A DNA stretch of 64,000 nt from UBA10347 sp905182135. GTDB lineage: Bacteria > Actinomycetota > Acidimicrobiia > Acidimicrobiales > UBA10347. The DNA is taken from assembly GCA_963925805.1 (NCBI GenBank), contig CAWUSE010000015.1, positions 62,001 through 126,000 on the forward strand, given 5' to 3'. This document shows, in pieces, positions 34,317-42,677 of the stretch. Under the pieces are notes generated by a model, which was not told the DNA's origin, made no database searches, and was given only the letters and a program-made list of their open reading frames with translations. Numbering within the stretch: position 1 is the first letter of the stretch; each line of letters opens with the position of its first letter. A program made the translations under genes and the position numbers.

Positions 34317-36116
34317 ATGTCGAAGTTCCGTATTCTTGCCGTCGTGATGGTCTTGGCGTTGCTGACCGCAATGACCCCGGCTTGCGGCGGCAACGCTGAA
34401 GCGTGCGAACCCGATACGACCGCGACGATGTCAGCTCCTCGATTGTGGGTTGAGGCGACCCTCGATGCTGTGCGTCGTGATTTCCCGGCGCCGACGGTAC
34501 ACAGCCGAAATCTCTGGCACCTGTCAGCGGCCATGTGGGATGCGTGGGCGGCTTACACGCCGGGTGCCAAGTCATACTTCGGTACGCCGTCGACAACTAC
34601 AGAGCCTGGTGACCGACGTGAGTCCATCGAAGAGTCGCTGAGCTTCGCAGCCCATCGGCTGTTGACGCATCGTTATAAGTCTGCAGAGGGTGGTGCTGAT
34701 TCGATTGCGGAGTTTTCCGAGCTGATGGAACGTCTTTGTCATGATCCGGTCGCGGCGACCGAGTCGGGATCGCCCGCAGCAATGGGCATCGCCATCGCTG
34801 ATGCAGTCATCGAATTCGGCCTCGACGATGGGGCTGATGAGCCGATGCAGTATCTAGATATGAGTTATGAGCCAGTCAATCAGCCGCTCGTCGTTGCGGA
34901 TTATGAGATCACCATGAACGACCCAAACCGGTGGCAGCCGCTAGAGCTGGATCAGCGCTTCACGCAGAACGGACAGGATGAAGGCAGAGGTGCTCAGGTC
35001 TTCATTGGATCCCAATGGGGATCGGTGACTTCCTTCGCGCTACCCGACGTCGACGCACGAGGCATCACGATCGATCCGGGCCCACCACCGCTGTTGGGCG
35101 GGGCAGCCGAGCAGGAGTTCAAGGAAGCAGCCCTTGAGGTCGTTCGATATACGAACAGCCTTGGTGGCGAAATCGGCCGAGCCTTGATCGATATCTCACC
35201 TGGAAAGCGGGGAGACAATTCGGTTGGCGCCAACGATGGGACCGGCCATGATCTGAATCCGACAACCGGTATGGCCTATGCGGCGAACCAAGTCCCGTTG
35301 GCTGATTATGGGCGAGCGATTGCGGAGTTCTGGGCAGATGGCCCCGACTCAGAGACGCCACCAGGCCATTGGAATACGCTTGCGATTCGGGCTAGCGATC
35401 AGCTGCCTGAAGACTCGCTGCGGTGGGCTGGCGAAGGCCCGGCACTCAGCCGTCTCGAGTGGGATCTTCGGCTGTTCTTCACGCTAAACGCCTCGTTACA
35501 CGACACTGCGGTGGCGGCGTGGGGATCAAAACGTGCTTATGATTATGTGCGGCCGATTTCGATGATTCGGTACTTAGGTTCACTCGGCGAACTGCCACTG
35601 GAGCCGGGAGTTGTCGAGTTGGCGACCGAAGAGACCACGGTTCCTGGAGGACGTCACGGAGGCCTGCCCGTTGGAGCAACGGTGGTGCGGACTTGGCGGG
35701 GCTCTCCACCCGATCCAACCACGGAGGTCTCCGGGGTTGGGTGGCGCGAAGCCTCGATGTGGCTTCCCTATCAGCGTTCAACATTTGTCAGCCCTGCGTT
35801 CGCTGGGTATGTCTCGGGGCACAGTGCCTTCAGCCGAGCGGCTGCCGATGTGCTTGCCGCTGCGACGGGAAGCGAGTTCTTTCCCAACGGGATGTTCACC
35901 CATCTCGTGCCGGCGGGTTTGTTGCAGCACGAAGAAGGTCCCTCCGTCGATATTGAGCTGCAATGGGCCACCTATGGCGACGCAGCCGATGAGGCTGGCG
36001 AGTCACGACGCTACGGCGGCATCCATGTCGCAGCCGATGACGTCGCTGGGCGAGGGCTTGGCGCCGAGGTCGCCACCCTTGTTTGGAGCGAAGCTCAAAC
36101 CTACTTCGGCGACTAG
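34317..36116 (+). CDS. Vanadium-dependent haloperoxidase-like lipoprotein (PAP2 superfamily)
   Basis: A 599-residue exported protein. Residues 1-24 form a signal peptide with a cysteine at 24 (TPACGG), suggesting a lipoprotein, although the -3 residue is not the usual leucine. The C-terminal half has the three haloperoxidase/phosphatase motifs: KRAYDYVRPISMIRY near residue 402, the GYVSGHSAFSRAAADVL near 497 and RRYGGIHVAADDVAGRGLG near 563, covering the vanadate-binding Lys/Arg, Ser-Gly-His and Arg/His. The halide or phosphate substrate is unknown. It is downstream of ino1 with a 97-base gap, on the same strand. Confidence 0.82.
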   Translation: MSKFRILAVVMVLALLTAMTPACGGNAEACEPDTTATMSAPRLWVEATLDAVRRDFPAPTVHSRNLWHLSAAMWDAWAAYTPGAKSYFGTPSTTTEPGDRRESIEESLSFAAHRLLTHRYKSAEGGADSIAEFSELMERLCHDPVAATESGSPAAMGIAIADAVIEFGLDDGADEPMQYLDMSYEPVNQPLVVADYEITMNDPNRWQPLELDQRFTQNGQDEGRGAQVFIGSQWGSVTSFALPDVDARGITIDPGPPPLLGGAAEQEFKEAALEVVRYTNSLGGEIGRALIDISPGKRGDNSVGANDGTGHDLNPTTGMAYAANQVPLADYGRAIAEFWADGPDSETPPGHWNTLAIRASDQLPEDSLRWAGEGPALSRLEWDLRLFFTLNASLHDTAVAAWGSKRAYDYVRPISMIRYLGSLGELPLEPGVVELATEETTVPGGRHGGLPVGATVVRTWRGSPPDPTTEVSGVGWREASMWLPYQRSTFVSPAFAGYVSGHSAFSRAAADVLAAATGSEFFPNGMFTHLVPAGLLQHEEGPSVDIELQWATYGDAADEAGESRRYGGIHVAADDVAGRGLGAEVATLVWSEAQTYFGD

Positions 36117-36218
36117 GGCAGCGGTGCCTGCCGACGTCGTCCACCAAAGATTGCTGCAGAACGACAAGTAGCGCTATTGACCGGCCTTCGGTGGTGGCGC
36201 ACCTGTAATGATTGCACC

Positions 36219-37256
36219 ATGAAACTTTCGATGTCACTGAACTACATGGGCGACCCGGTGCAGGCCGCCAACGAAGCCGCCGATCTCGAGCGGGCTGGTA
36301 TCGACATGATCTGGGTCGCCGAGCTGTACAGCTTTGACGCGGTGTCGATTCTGGGCTACCTGGCTGCCAAGACCGAAACGGTCGAGTTGGCCTCGGGGAT
36401 CCTGCCGTTGTATAGCCGCACGCCGACATTGGTGGCTATGACAGCAGCCGGTCTCGACGCTGTGTCCGGTGGACGTTTCACCTTGGGTCTCGGCGCGTCT
36501 GGCCCTCAGGTGATCGAGGGATGGCACGGCGTGCCATACAAGAAGCCCCTGCAAGCAACCCGCGAGACGATCGATATCTGTCGCAAAGTCTGGCGTCGTG
36601 AACGGGTCGAGGCTGACGGCCCGATGTACCCGCTGCCATTGCCCCATGACTTGGGTACGGGTTTGGGAAAGCCGCTCAAGCTCATCAACCATCCGGTTCG
36701 CGAAGATATCCCGATCTATATCGCCAGCCTCGGCCCAAAGAACGTCGAGCTAACTGCGGAACTCGCTGATGGTTGGCTTCCTGTTTTCTACCACCCTGAT
36801 CGTGCCAAGCAGGTCTGGGGCGACGACCTGGCAGCAGGGATGCGCAGCCGAGAAGAGGGACGAGCGCCGCTCGAAGTCGTGGCCGGCGGAAGCCTGGCAT
36901 TCTGCGACGATGACATGGCCAAGAAGATCCGCGATGGAGGCCGCATGATGACAGCGCTTTACGTCGGCGGTATGGGTGCCAAGGGCAAGAACTTCTACAA
37001 CAATATTTTCCGTAAATACGGCTACGAAGACGAGGCCGAACAGATCCAGGATTTCTATTTGAGCGGTCAGAAGGATTCAGCCGAAGCCGCTGTTCCTGAT
37101 GAGTTCCTGAAAGCCACCGCCATGGTCGGTGACGAGGGCTGGGTGCGGGATCGGATCATGGCCTACAAGGAGTCCGGCGTGACCCGCCTGTCGATTAACC
37201 CTGTGGGCCCCGACCGCCTCGAGACCATCGAAAAAGTTAAGGGCTGGATCAGCTGA
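36219..37256 (+). CDS. LLM-class F420-dependent oxidoreductase
   Basis: A TIM-barrel oxidoreductase of 345 residues in the luciferase-like monooxygenase superfamily. MKLSMSLNYMGDP at the start, ERAGIDMIWVAELYSFDA near residue 25, SGILPLYSRTPTLVAMTAAGLD near 60 (residues 60-81) and GGRFTLGLGASGP near 86 are typical; the last matches the F420-binding loop of mycobacterial family members. ATG at 36219 fits the family start. The substrate is unknown; homologues act on lipids, xenobiotics or cofactors. Confidence 0.88.
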   Translation: MKLSMSLNYMGDPVQAANEAADLERAGIDMIWVAELYSFDAVSILGYLAAKTETVELASGILPLYSRTPTLVAMTAAGLDAVSGGRFTLGLGASGPQVIEGWHGVPYKKPLQATRETIDICRKVWRRERVEADGPMYPLPLPHDLGTGLGKPLKLINHPVREDIPIYIASLGPKNVELTAELADGWLPVFYHPDRAKQVWGDDLAAGMRSREEGRAPLEVVAGGSLAFCDDDMAKKIRDGGRMMTALYVGGMGAKGKNFYNNIFRKYGYEDEAEQIQDFYLSGQKDSAEAAVPDEFLKATAMVGDEGWVRDRIMAYKESGVTRLSINPVGPDRLETIEKVKGWIS

Positions 37257-38125
37257 TCTTTGCGGTGTCCTGTGCGGGAATTTACGTCGTTTGTGCATGA
37301 ATTCCCGCACAAAAACGCGAACTCGTGCTTGGAAAACGGTGCAGATCACCAACTTGGCTAGGGACAATCCTTAGCCGCTAGCCCTGCCGAGTCGCTAAGG
37401 ATGCCAACACCGGTCATTGTCATCTATGTCGTGCCGTCGACAGGCGCTAGTTCGACGATCAGCCGTGTGGTCTCGGGATGCCCTTCCACCGTGCCCGTCT
37501 GCGCTGGCGAGATGTCGTGGTGGCGAACGCATTTCGGTCGCTCTCGCTCTAGGCGATGGTTCCGGCAGAGCGGAGAAGCTTAGGCCTTGCAGGGGCAGCG
37601 GGTGGCCGCCTCTCCAGCCGTTGGGCCAAGAAGCCACAGATACAGCGAACATGCGCGTTTGTCGCGTTCGTCGCGCGCCCCGCACCCGAAGCTTTCGCCT
37701 GTTGTTGCAACATCACTGCGACTGCCCGTGGTGACATGTTCGCTCAGAACCTGTTCAAATAGTGATGCCATGTTCATGAAAGCGACTCCCGATTCATGCC
37801 CTTCCGTCGGGCGCTATGGGACAGACCTGAGGGTTTGGATCAAAGATGATTCGAAAGTCCCTAGGTGAATTCCTCCGTAGGTCAAACGGCTCACCGCCGT
37901 GATGGTGTCATTGGAGCGTCAGCGGCGGTCCACACCTTCGGTCCGTGTTCACTCCCTCAGTGCAGGGAATCATCAGGCCATTCCTGAGTGGATCATCAAC
38001 GGGCATCGACACTTCTCGCAGCGAATATGACCGTCCAGCCAGAGAGCAGTAGAGGCGGTTGAACCTAGTAGTCGGGTTCGCATTTTTGATGCGGAACAGG
38101 AACCGAAACCGCTACCCTTGCCCAC
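37257..38125. other. Long intergenic region, no supported gene
   Basis: Nearly 870 bases without a convincing gene on either strand. It begins with a perfect 12-bp inverted repeat at 37271-37311. A second hairpin with 9-bp arms (ATCCTTAGC at 37367-37375 and GCTAAGGAT at 37394-37402) follows. Open frames of 60-105 codons overlap in several frames on both strands and none resembles a family. Confidence 0.5.
37271..37311. repeat. Perfect 12-bp inverted repeat with 17-base loop
   Basis: TGTGCGGGAATT at 37271-37282 is matched by AATTCCCGCACA at 37300-37311. It starts 15 bases after the LLM oxidoreductase stop. There is no T run on either side, so it is not a typical intrinsic terminator. Confidence 0.9.
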
Positions 38126-38215
38126 GGAAGGTTGCCTGAGCGGACGAAAGGGACGGTCTCGAACACCGTTGATGCGGCAACGTATCCATGGGTTCAAATC
38201 CCATACCTTCCGCCA
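38126..38215 (+). tRNA. tRNA-Ser (anticodon CGA), CCA encoded
   Basis: A class II tRNA with acceptor GGAAGGT paired to ACCTTCC, anticodon stem ACGGT/ACCGT around CTCGAAC (anticodon CGA), a long variable arm and T arm ATGGG-TTCAAAT-CCCAT. The discriminator G at 38212 is followed by CCA at 38213-38215, unlike the other five tRNAs in the window. Confidence 0.95.
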
Positions 38216-38254
38216 AGGACCTCCTGGCTTTAGCCCGGGGGTTCTTAGCGTTTT
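38216..38254 (+). terminator. Terminator of tRNA-Ser(CGA)
   Basis: A stem of about 13 bp with G-U pairs and one mismatch (38215-38228 with 38233-38246) and a TTTA loop follows the tRNA directly and is trailed by AGCGTTTTC. Its right arm (GGGGGTTCTT) closely resembles the terminator of tRNA-Ser(TGA) at 6077. Confidence 0.75.
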
Positions 38255-38506
38255 CAGGGACTTTCCAGCGAGCCCACTCGGTCTCTATCAGCGGTGTTCG
38301 TCACCACTGACGGCTGCCTTCGGGCTCCCCATATTGCTCTGGACCCAACCGGGATGTATGGCGATTTAGGTCAGGTCGGGGGGCAGTAACAGCTGATATG
38401 GCGGTGTCCATGTCCGTGACCGGCTTCGACGACGTTGACGAGGTCAGCGACGCCGATGGAAACGTGAAGCTGGCGTTGGTGCCTGTGCTTCTGTCAGAGT
38501 CAGTCT

Positions 38507-39397
38507 ATGGCTGGATCTCAAACCGTCACATCCCCCAATACTGCTGGACATGCGTGTCTGTCGTTCGACTTCGATGGGCCGTCGTTGTGGATGATGCGAA
38601 AGATGACAACCGCTGCACCCATCTCGCGTGGTGAGTTTGGTGCGGTTGCAGTGCCAAGAATCTTGCGACTACTCGCAGACCGTTCGCTTCCTGCGACATT
38701 CTTCATCCCGGGCCACACCATCGAGACGTATCCCGATGTGTGCCGCATGATCGTGGACGCTGGTTGCGAAGTCGGGCTGCACGGATATGCGCACGAGATG
38801 AATGCGCTGCAATCTGCCTCCGATGAGCGGACGGCCATGGCTCGTTCGATCGAACTGGTTCAGGGACTCACTGGCACGTATCCTGTTGGGTACCGAGCAC
38901 CGGCTGGCGACCAGACAAACCAGACGATCGAGCTTCTGCTCGAAAACGGCATTGTGTACGACTCGTCACTGATGGGCCATGATTTTCGGCCCTATCGAGT
39001 TCGGGTTGGCGATGAGTTCCCCACCGAAGCGCCCGCCCGGTGGGGTTCGGAGTCTGAACTAATTGAACTGCCATGGTCCTGGACCAACGATGACTATCCG
39101 TATCTAGAGTTTGTAGCGTTCCGTAAGGGCGGCATCATGCCAGGCCTGGTTCGACCCGAGGACATGTTCTCGAACTGGCTCGGCGACGTTCAATGGATGG
39201 TTCGTGAGCTCGAAGGTGGGGTTGCAACGTTCGTATTGCACCCCCAAGTCATTGGACGTGGTCATCGGCTGCTCGCATTCGAGGACTTTCTCGAAAAGGT
39301 CGTTGATCTTGGCGTGCAGTTCGACAAGATGGCCGACATTGCTTCGGCGGTTGCGACTGGTGCAGAGTTCGCAATCGAGAAACTTGGGGGCCAGTGA
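38507..39397 (+). CDS. Polysaccharide deacetylase family protein (NodB fold)
   Basis: A 296-residue carbohydrate esterase 4-type protein without a signal peptide. LSFDFDGPSLW near residue 18 supplies the Asp pair of motif 1; TFFIPGHTIETYP near 64 and HGYAHE near 92 give the metal histidines of motif 2; YRAPAGDQT near 125 is motif 3. The lack of an export signal and the extended motif 1 resemble the cytosolic PuuE/allantoinase-like and imidase-like members, so the substrate may be a small amide rather than a polysaccharide. Confidence 0.85.
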   Translation: MAGSQTVTSPNTAGHACLSFDFDGPSLWMMRKMTTAAPISRGEFGAVAVPRILRLLADRSLPATFFIPGHTIETYPDVCRMIVDAGCEVGLHGYAHEMNALQSASDERTAMARSIELVQGLTGTYPVGYRAPAGDQTNQTIELLLENGIVYDSSLMGHDFRPYRVRVGDEFPTEAPARWGSESELIELPWSWTNDDYPYLEFVAFRKGGIMPGLVRPEDMFSNWLGDVQWMVRELEGGVATFVLHPQVIGRGHRLLAFEDFLEKVVDLGVQFDKMADIASAVATGAEFAIEKLGGQ

Positions 39398-39602
39398 AAG
39401 GTGAAGGCGGAATGAAACTCGGGGCGCAATGAATGAAGATGAGTTAACGGATGGGCTCGCTTCAACACCTATGTAGTGCTGGATCGATGTTGTTGGCGCC
39501 GAGCTATTCGTGGCTGGGCTAGGACCGCTCGATACCTCGCTCGGCGAAGCCGTCGAGGCTCTCGGCTAGCGGCAGCGATAGCCGCGGCAGTAACTTCGAT
39601 AT

Positions 39603-41078
39603 ATGACGATTGATCCACGTACCCCTGTGGTTGTCGGTGTTGCTCAGGCAATACAGAAGCCCGATGACCTGAGCCAAGCACTCGAAGCCATTGCCATGAT
39701 GGAGCAAGCCGTGCGTGATGCGGCTGCCGATGCCGGAGCGCCTGGGCTGCTCGCCAAGCTGGATCATGTTGGTGTGGTCCAAGGCGCCTGGAAATATAGC
39801 GACCCGGCTCGCCTCATCGCCGATGGAGTTGGCGCATCCGGTGCTCAAACCTCGGTCTCTGCGAACGGTGGGAATACGCCACAGTCGTACCTGAACGCTC
39901 TTGCCACTCGCATTAGCACCGGCGAGATGAGCTGCGCGGTCTTCGTCGGCGCCGAGACGATCTGGAGTCGGCGCCGCCAACGCCGGGCCGAGATGGCGGT
40001 GCCGTTCACCGGCCAAGACGACGTCGAACCCGACGAACGATTTGGTGCTGACGTCTTGATGCAGACCGACTTCGAGCAAGAGCGCGGCATGCAGATGCCC
40101 ATTCACTTCTACCCACTGTTCGATTCAGCAATTCGCCATGCTCGTGGCGAGACGATCGACCAGCACCGCGATCGTTTGGCTCGCCTCTGGCAGACGTTCA
40201 ATCAGAAGGCCGTGGAAAACGAGTTTGCATGGTCTCGTACCCCCATGACTGCCGCTGAGATCCGTGACGCAAGCCCTACCAATCGAATGGTCGGCTTCCC
40301 CTACACCAAGGCGATGAATTCAAACTGGGATCTGGACCAGGCGGCGGCGGTGCTGCTGTGCTCAGCTGAGGTCGCTGAAGCCGCTGGCGTGCCTCGTGAC
40401 AAATGGGTATTCCCGTGGGCTGGCACTGATGCACACGACACTTACGCGGTGTCGAATCGGCGTGATCTACATTCGTCGCCTGCGATCATGGCGGCTGGCA
40501 AGAAACTGTTCTCGCTCGCAGGAGTTGGCCCTGATGATGTCGATCACATCGATCTGTACTCGTGTTTCCCGTCGGCAGTGCAAGTTGGTGCCGAATCAAT
40601 GGGCTTCAGCGAAGATCGCCAACTGACCCAGACCGGCGGATTGACGTTCGCTGGCGGGCCGCTGAACAACTATGTGACTCACTCGATAGCTACGATGATC
40701 GACGTACTGCGTGGGGATGCTGGCTCTGTAGGACTGGTCAGCGCCAATGGCGGCTTCCTCACTAAACACGCTATTGGTTTGTACTCGACTGAGCCACCAG
40801 CAGTGGGCTACCAGGCAGCTGACGTGCAGGACGAGGTTGATCAGATTCCCGTAACGCCGGTCGCAGAAGACCACACTGGCGCCGTCACGGTCGAGGCCTA
40901 CACAGTCATGTACAACGCCGATGGTCCCGAGTCTGGGTTGTGTGCGTTGCGCACTGCAGACGGCGCTCGCACCTGGGGTCGTGTTACCGATGTGGTCGCA
41001 GCAACAGCCATGACAACCGAAGAATCAATTGGTCAGTCGGGCAACCTCGATGCCGGCGGCACCCTGACTCTGGCCTAA
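39603..41078 (+). CDS. Thiolase-like protein (SCP2-thiolase type) lacking the nucleophilic cysteine
   Basis: A 491-residue thiolase-fold protein. The N-terminal half begins RTPVVVGVAQ; where degradative thiolases have the nucleophile in a CxSG loop, this protein has SANGGNTPQSYLN near residue 84, with Asn in place of Cys. The second half has HIDLYSCFPSAVQ near 318, GGLTFAGGPLNNYVTHSIA near 344 and SANGGFLTKHA near 380, typical of this subgroup, and the last 80 residues are the extra C-terminal OB-like domain. It may be a non-decarboxylating, binding or hydrolytic thiolase relative. Single gene. Confidence 0.82.
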   Translation: MTIDPRTPVVVGVAQAIQKPDDLSQALEAIAMMEQAVRDAAADAGAPGLLAKLDHVGVVQGAWKYSDPARLIADGVGASGAQTSVSANGGNTPQSYLNALATRISTGEMSCAVFVGAETIWSRRRQRRAEMAVPFTGQDDVEPDERFGADVLMQTDFEQERGMQMPIHFYPLFDSAIRHARGETIDQHRDRLARLWQTFNQKAVENEFAWSRTPMTAAEIRDASPTNRMVGFPYTKAMNSNWDLDQAAAVLLCSAEVAEAAGVPRDKWVFPWAGTDAHDTYAVSNRRDLHSSPAIMAAGKKLFSLAGVGPDDVDHIDLYSCFPSAVQVGAESMGFSEDRQLTQTGGLTFAGGPLNNYVTHSIATMIDVLRGDAGSVGLVSANGGFLTKHAIGLYSTEPPAVGYQAADVQDEVDQIPVTPVAEDHTGAVTVEAYTVMYNADGPESGLCALRTADGARTWGRVTDVVAATAMTTEESIGQSGNLDAGGTLTLA

Positions 41079-41109
41079 AGAAACACTCGCGAAGAGTGAT
41101 GATCTGTAT

Positions 41110-41151
41110 GACGTCAATATCGAGGGTCTGACGATCCTCGATATTGACGTC
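41110..41151. repeat. Perfect 16-bp inverted repeat with 10-base loop
   Basis: GACGTCAATATCGAGG at 41110-41125 is matched perfectly by 41136-41151. It begins 31 bases after the thiolase-like stop. No T run follows on either strand, so it could be an atypical terminator, an operator-rich site or an mRNA 3'-end stabiliser. Each arm carries a GACGTC palindrome. Confidence 0.92.
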
Positions 41152-41368
41152 GATAGGCCCGCACGGTCGGCGCGATTACGGTGCAGCTGGTGCGATCTCT
41201 ACCTTTGGGACTGATTTTCTTTTTCGCATGACGGTTGGCTGGGGCATGTCCCTGTGGCGGGTAGAGGACATGGGGACATGGTCCCGTTCGGCCGCCTCGT
41301 TACCTATGGTCGAAAGTCACCAGCCCTGATCTGGAAGTGGCACAGGTCTCGGCCGTAGTCTCGACACC

Positions 41369-42652
41369 TTGGCAAGGCTTGATCCATCCGAGTCGTCGGT
41401 AGCTAACGAGGACGTCCCGAAGAAGGCCGAGACGCGCACACCCACACTCGCTTCTTTTTCGATTCCCGCCTTTCGCATCATCTGGTTCGGCACGTTCCTC
41501 TATTACCTGGCGATCTTTAGCGGCATCGTCGCGCGAGGCGCGTTGGCCAAGGAACTCGGTGGTACGAACGCTGCTCTTGGGCTCGTGACGCTTGCATTTG
41601 GCGCCGTGTCACTGGTGATGACCCCCATTGGTGGTGTGCTCGCAGACCGGGTGCCCAAACGCCAGCTGCTTATTGTTGCAACTGCTTTTCTTGCGGTGAG
41701 TAATGCGGCATTGGGCATGGCCGAGGTCCTCGACATCACGCGATTCTGGATGCTCATCGTCGTCTCGGCAGCCCAGGCCATGGCGTTTGCCACGTTGGTC
41801 CCGGCGCGTATGGCATTCACGATCGACATTGTTGGACCGAAACTCATTCCGAATGCCGTTGCACTTGCGCAGATATCGATGAATAGCAACCGGGTTATTG
41901 GGCCCGCTCTTGCCGGGGTGTTCTTGGGCGTGACCTGGCTCAGCTTTGCTGGCATCTACTTGTTCAGCGCTGGGCTCAGCGTGCTGGCAGCTTTCTGCTT
42001 TCTCTTTCTGGATCCTGGTCTGCCGAACCCTGATCGGCCGCAACGAGCTCCGCTGGTCGAGATGGCCGATGGCTTCCGGTACGCGATCTCGGTGCCGTCG
42101 CTGCGCATCGTTGTTTCGCTAGCCATCCTGGTCACGATGGTGGGGTTTCCCTACATTGCCTTCCTACCAAGTGTGGCGGAGGACTTCTTCGGTCGCGGTT
42201 CCGAAGGTTTCGCGCTTCTGTCTCTCGTTGGTGCAGGCGGTGGGTTGCTCGCCGGGGTAGGTGTTGCTCGCACGGTGCTGGCTCAGGGTCCGCGGGTGCA
42301 GGTCATCTCCGGTGTGATGCTGGCCGTTGGGCTTTTGTTCATCAGCTGCGCACCAACGTTTAACGTAGCGCTGATCGCCGCAGTCGTTGTTGGAGGATCA
42401 ACGGCGGGCTTCCAATCGATGAACGCCACCCTGGCACTCAGCCTTAGCGACAGCGCCTATCACGGCCGTATCCAGTCATTGCTTGGTTTGGGATTCAGTG
42501 CTTTCGGCCTTGTGTCGTACCCGCTTGGGTTGCTGGCCGACGCGGTCGGCCTGCGGCAGACCTTGGCCGGCATGGGTGTCACCACGTTCATCCTGGTTGT
42601 TGGAGCGGAGTTGTTGTGGCGTACCAATCGTGGCGAGATCGTGGCGGCGTAG
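41369..42652 (+). CDS. MFS transporter (EntS-like)
   Basis: A 427-residue permease with about twelve transmembrane helices. The cytosolic loop between helices 2 and 3 shows GGVLADRVPKRQLL (residues 90-103), the major-facilitator signature, and the layout fits the MFS_3 group that includes the enterobactin exporter EntS. The frame begins with TTG at 41369; no other start lies before the first helix. Substrate unknown, probably export. Confidence 0.85.
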   Translation: MARLDPSESSVANEDVPKKAETRTPTLASFSIPAFRIIWFGTFLYYLAIFSGIVARGALAKELGGTNAALGLVTLAFGAVSLVMTPIGGVLADRVPKRQLLIVATAFLAVSNAALGMAEVLDITRFWMLIVVSAAQAMAFATLVPARMAFTIDIVGPKLIPNAVALAQISMNSNRVIGPALAGVFLGVTWLSFAGIYLFSAGLSVLAAFCFLFLDPGLPNPDRPQRAPLVEMADGFRYAISVPSLRIVVSLAILVTMVGFPYIAFLPSVAEDFFGRGSEGFALLSLVGAGGGLLAGVGVARTVLAQGPRVQVISGVMLAVGLLFISCAPTFNVALIAAVVVGGSTAGFQSMNATLALSLSDSAYHGRIQSLLGLGFSAFGLVSYPLGLLADAVGLRQTLAGMGVTTFILVVGAELLWRTNRGEIVAA

Positions 42653-42677
42653 CACGCGGGAACAACCCAGCAGTCTT

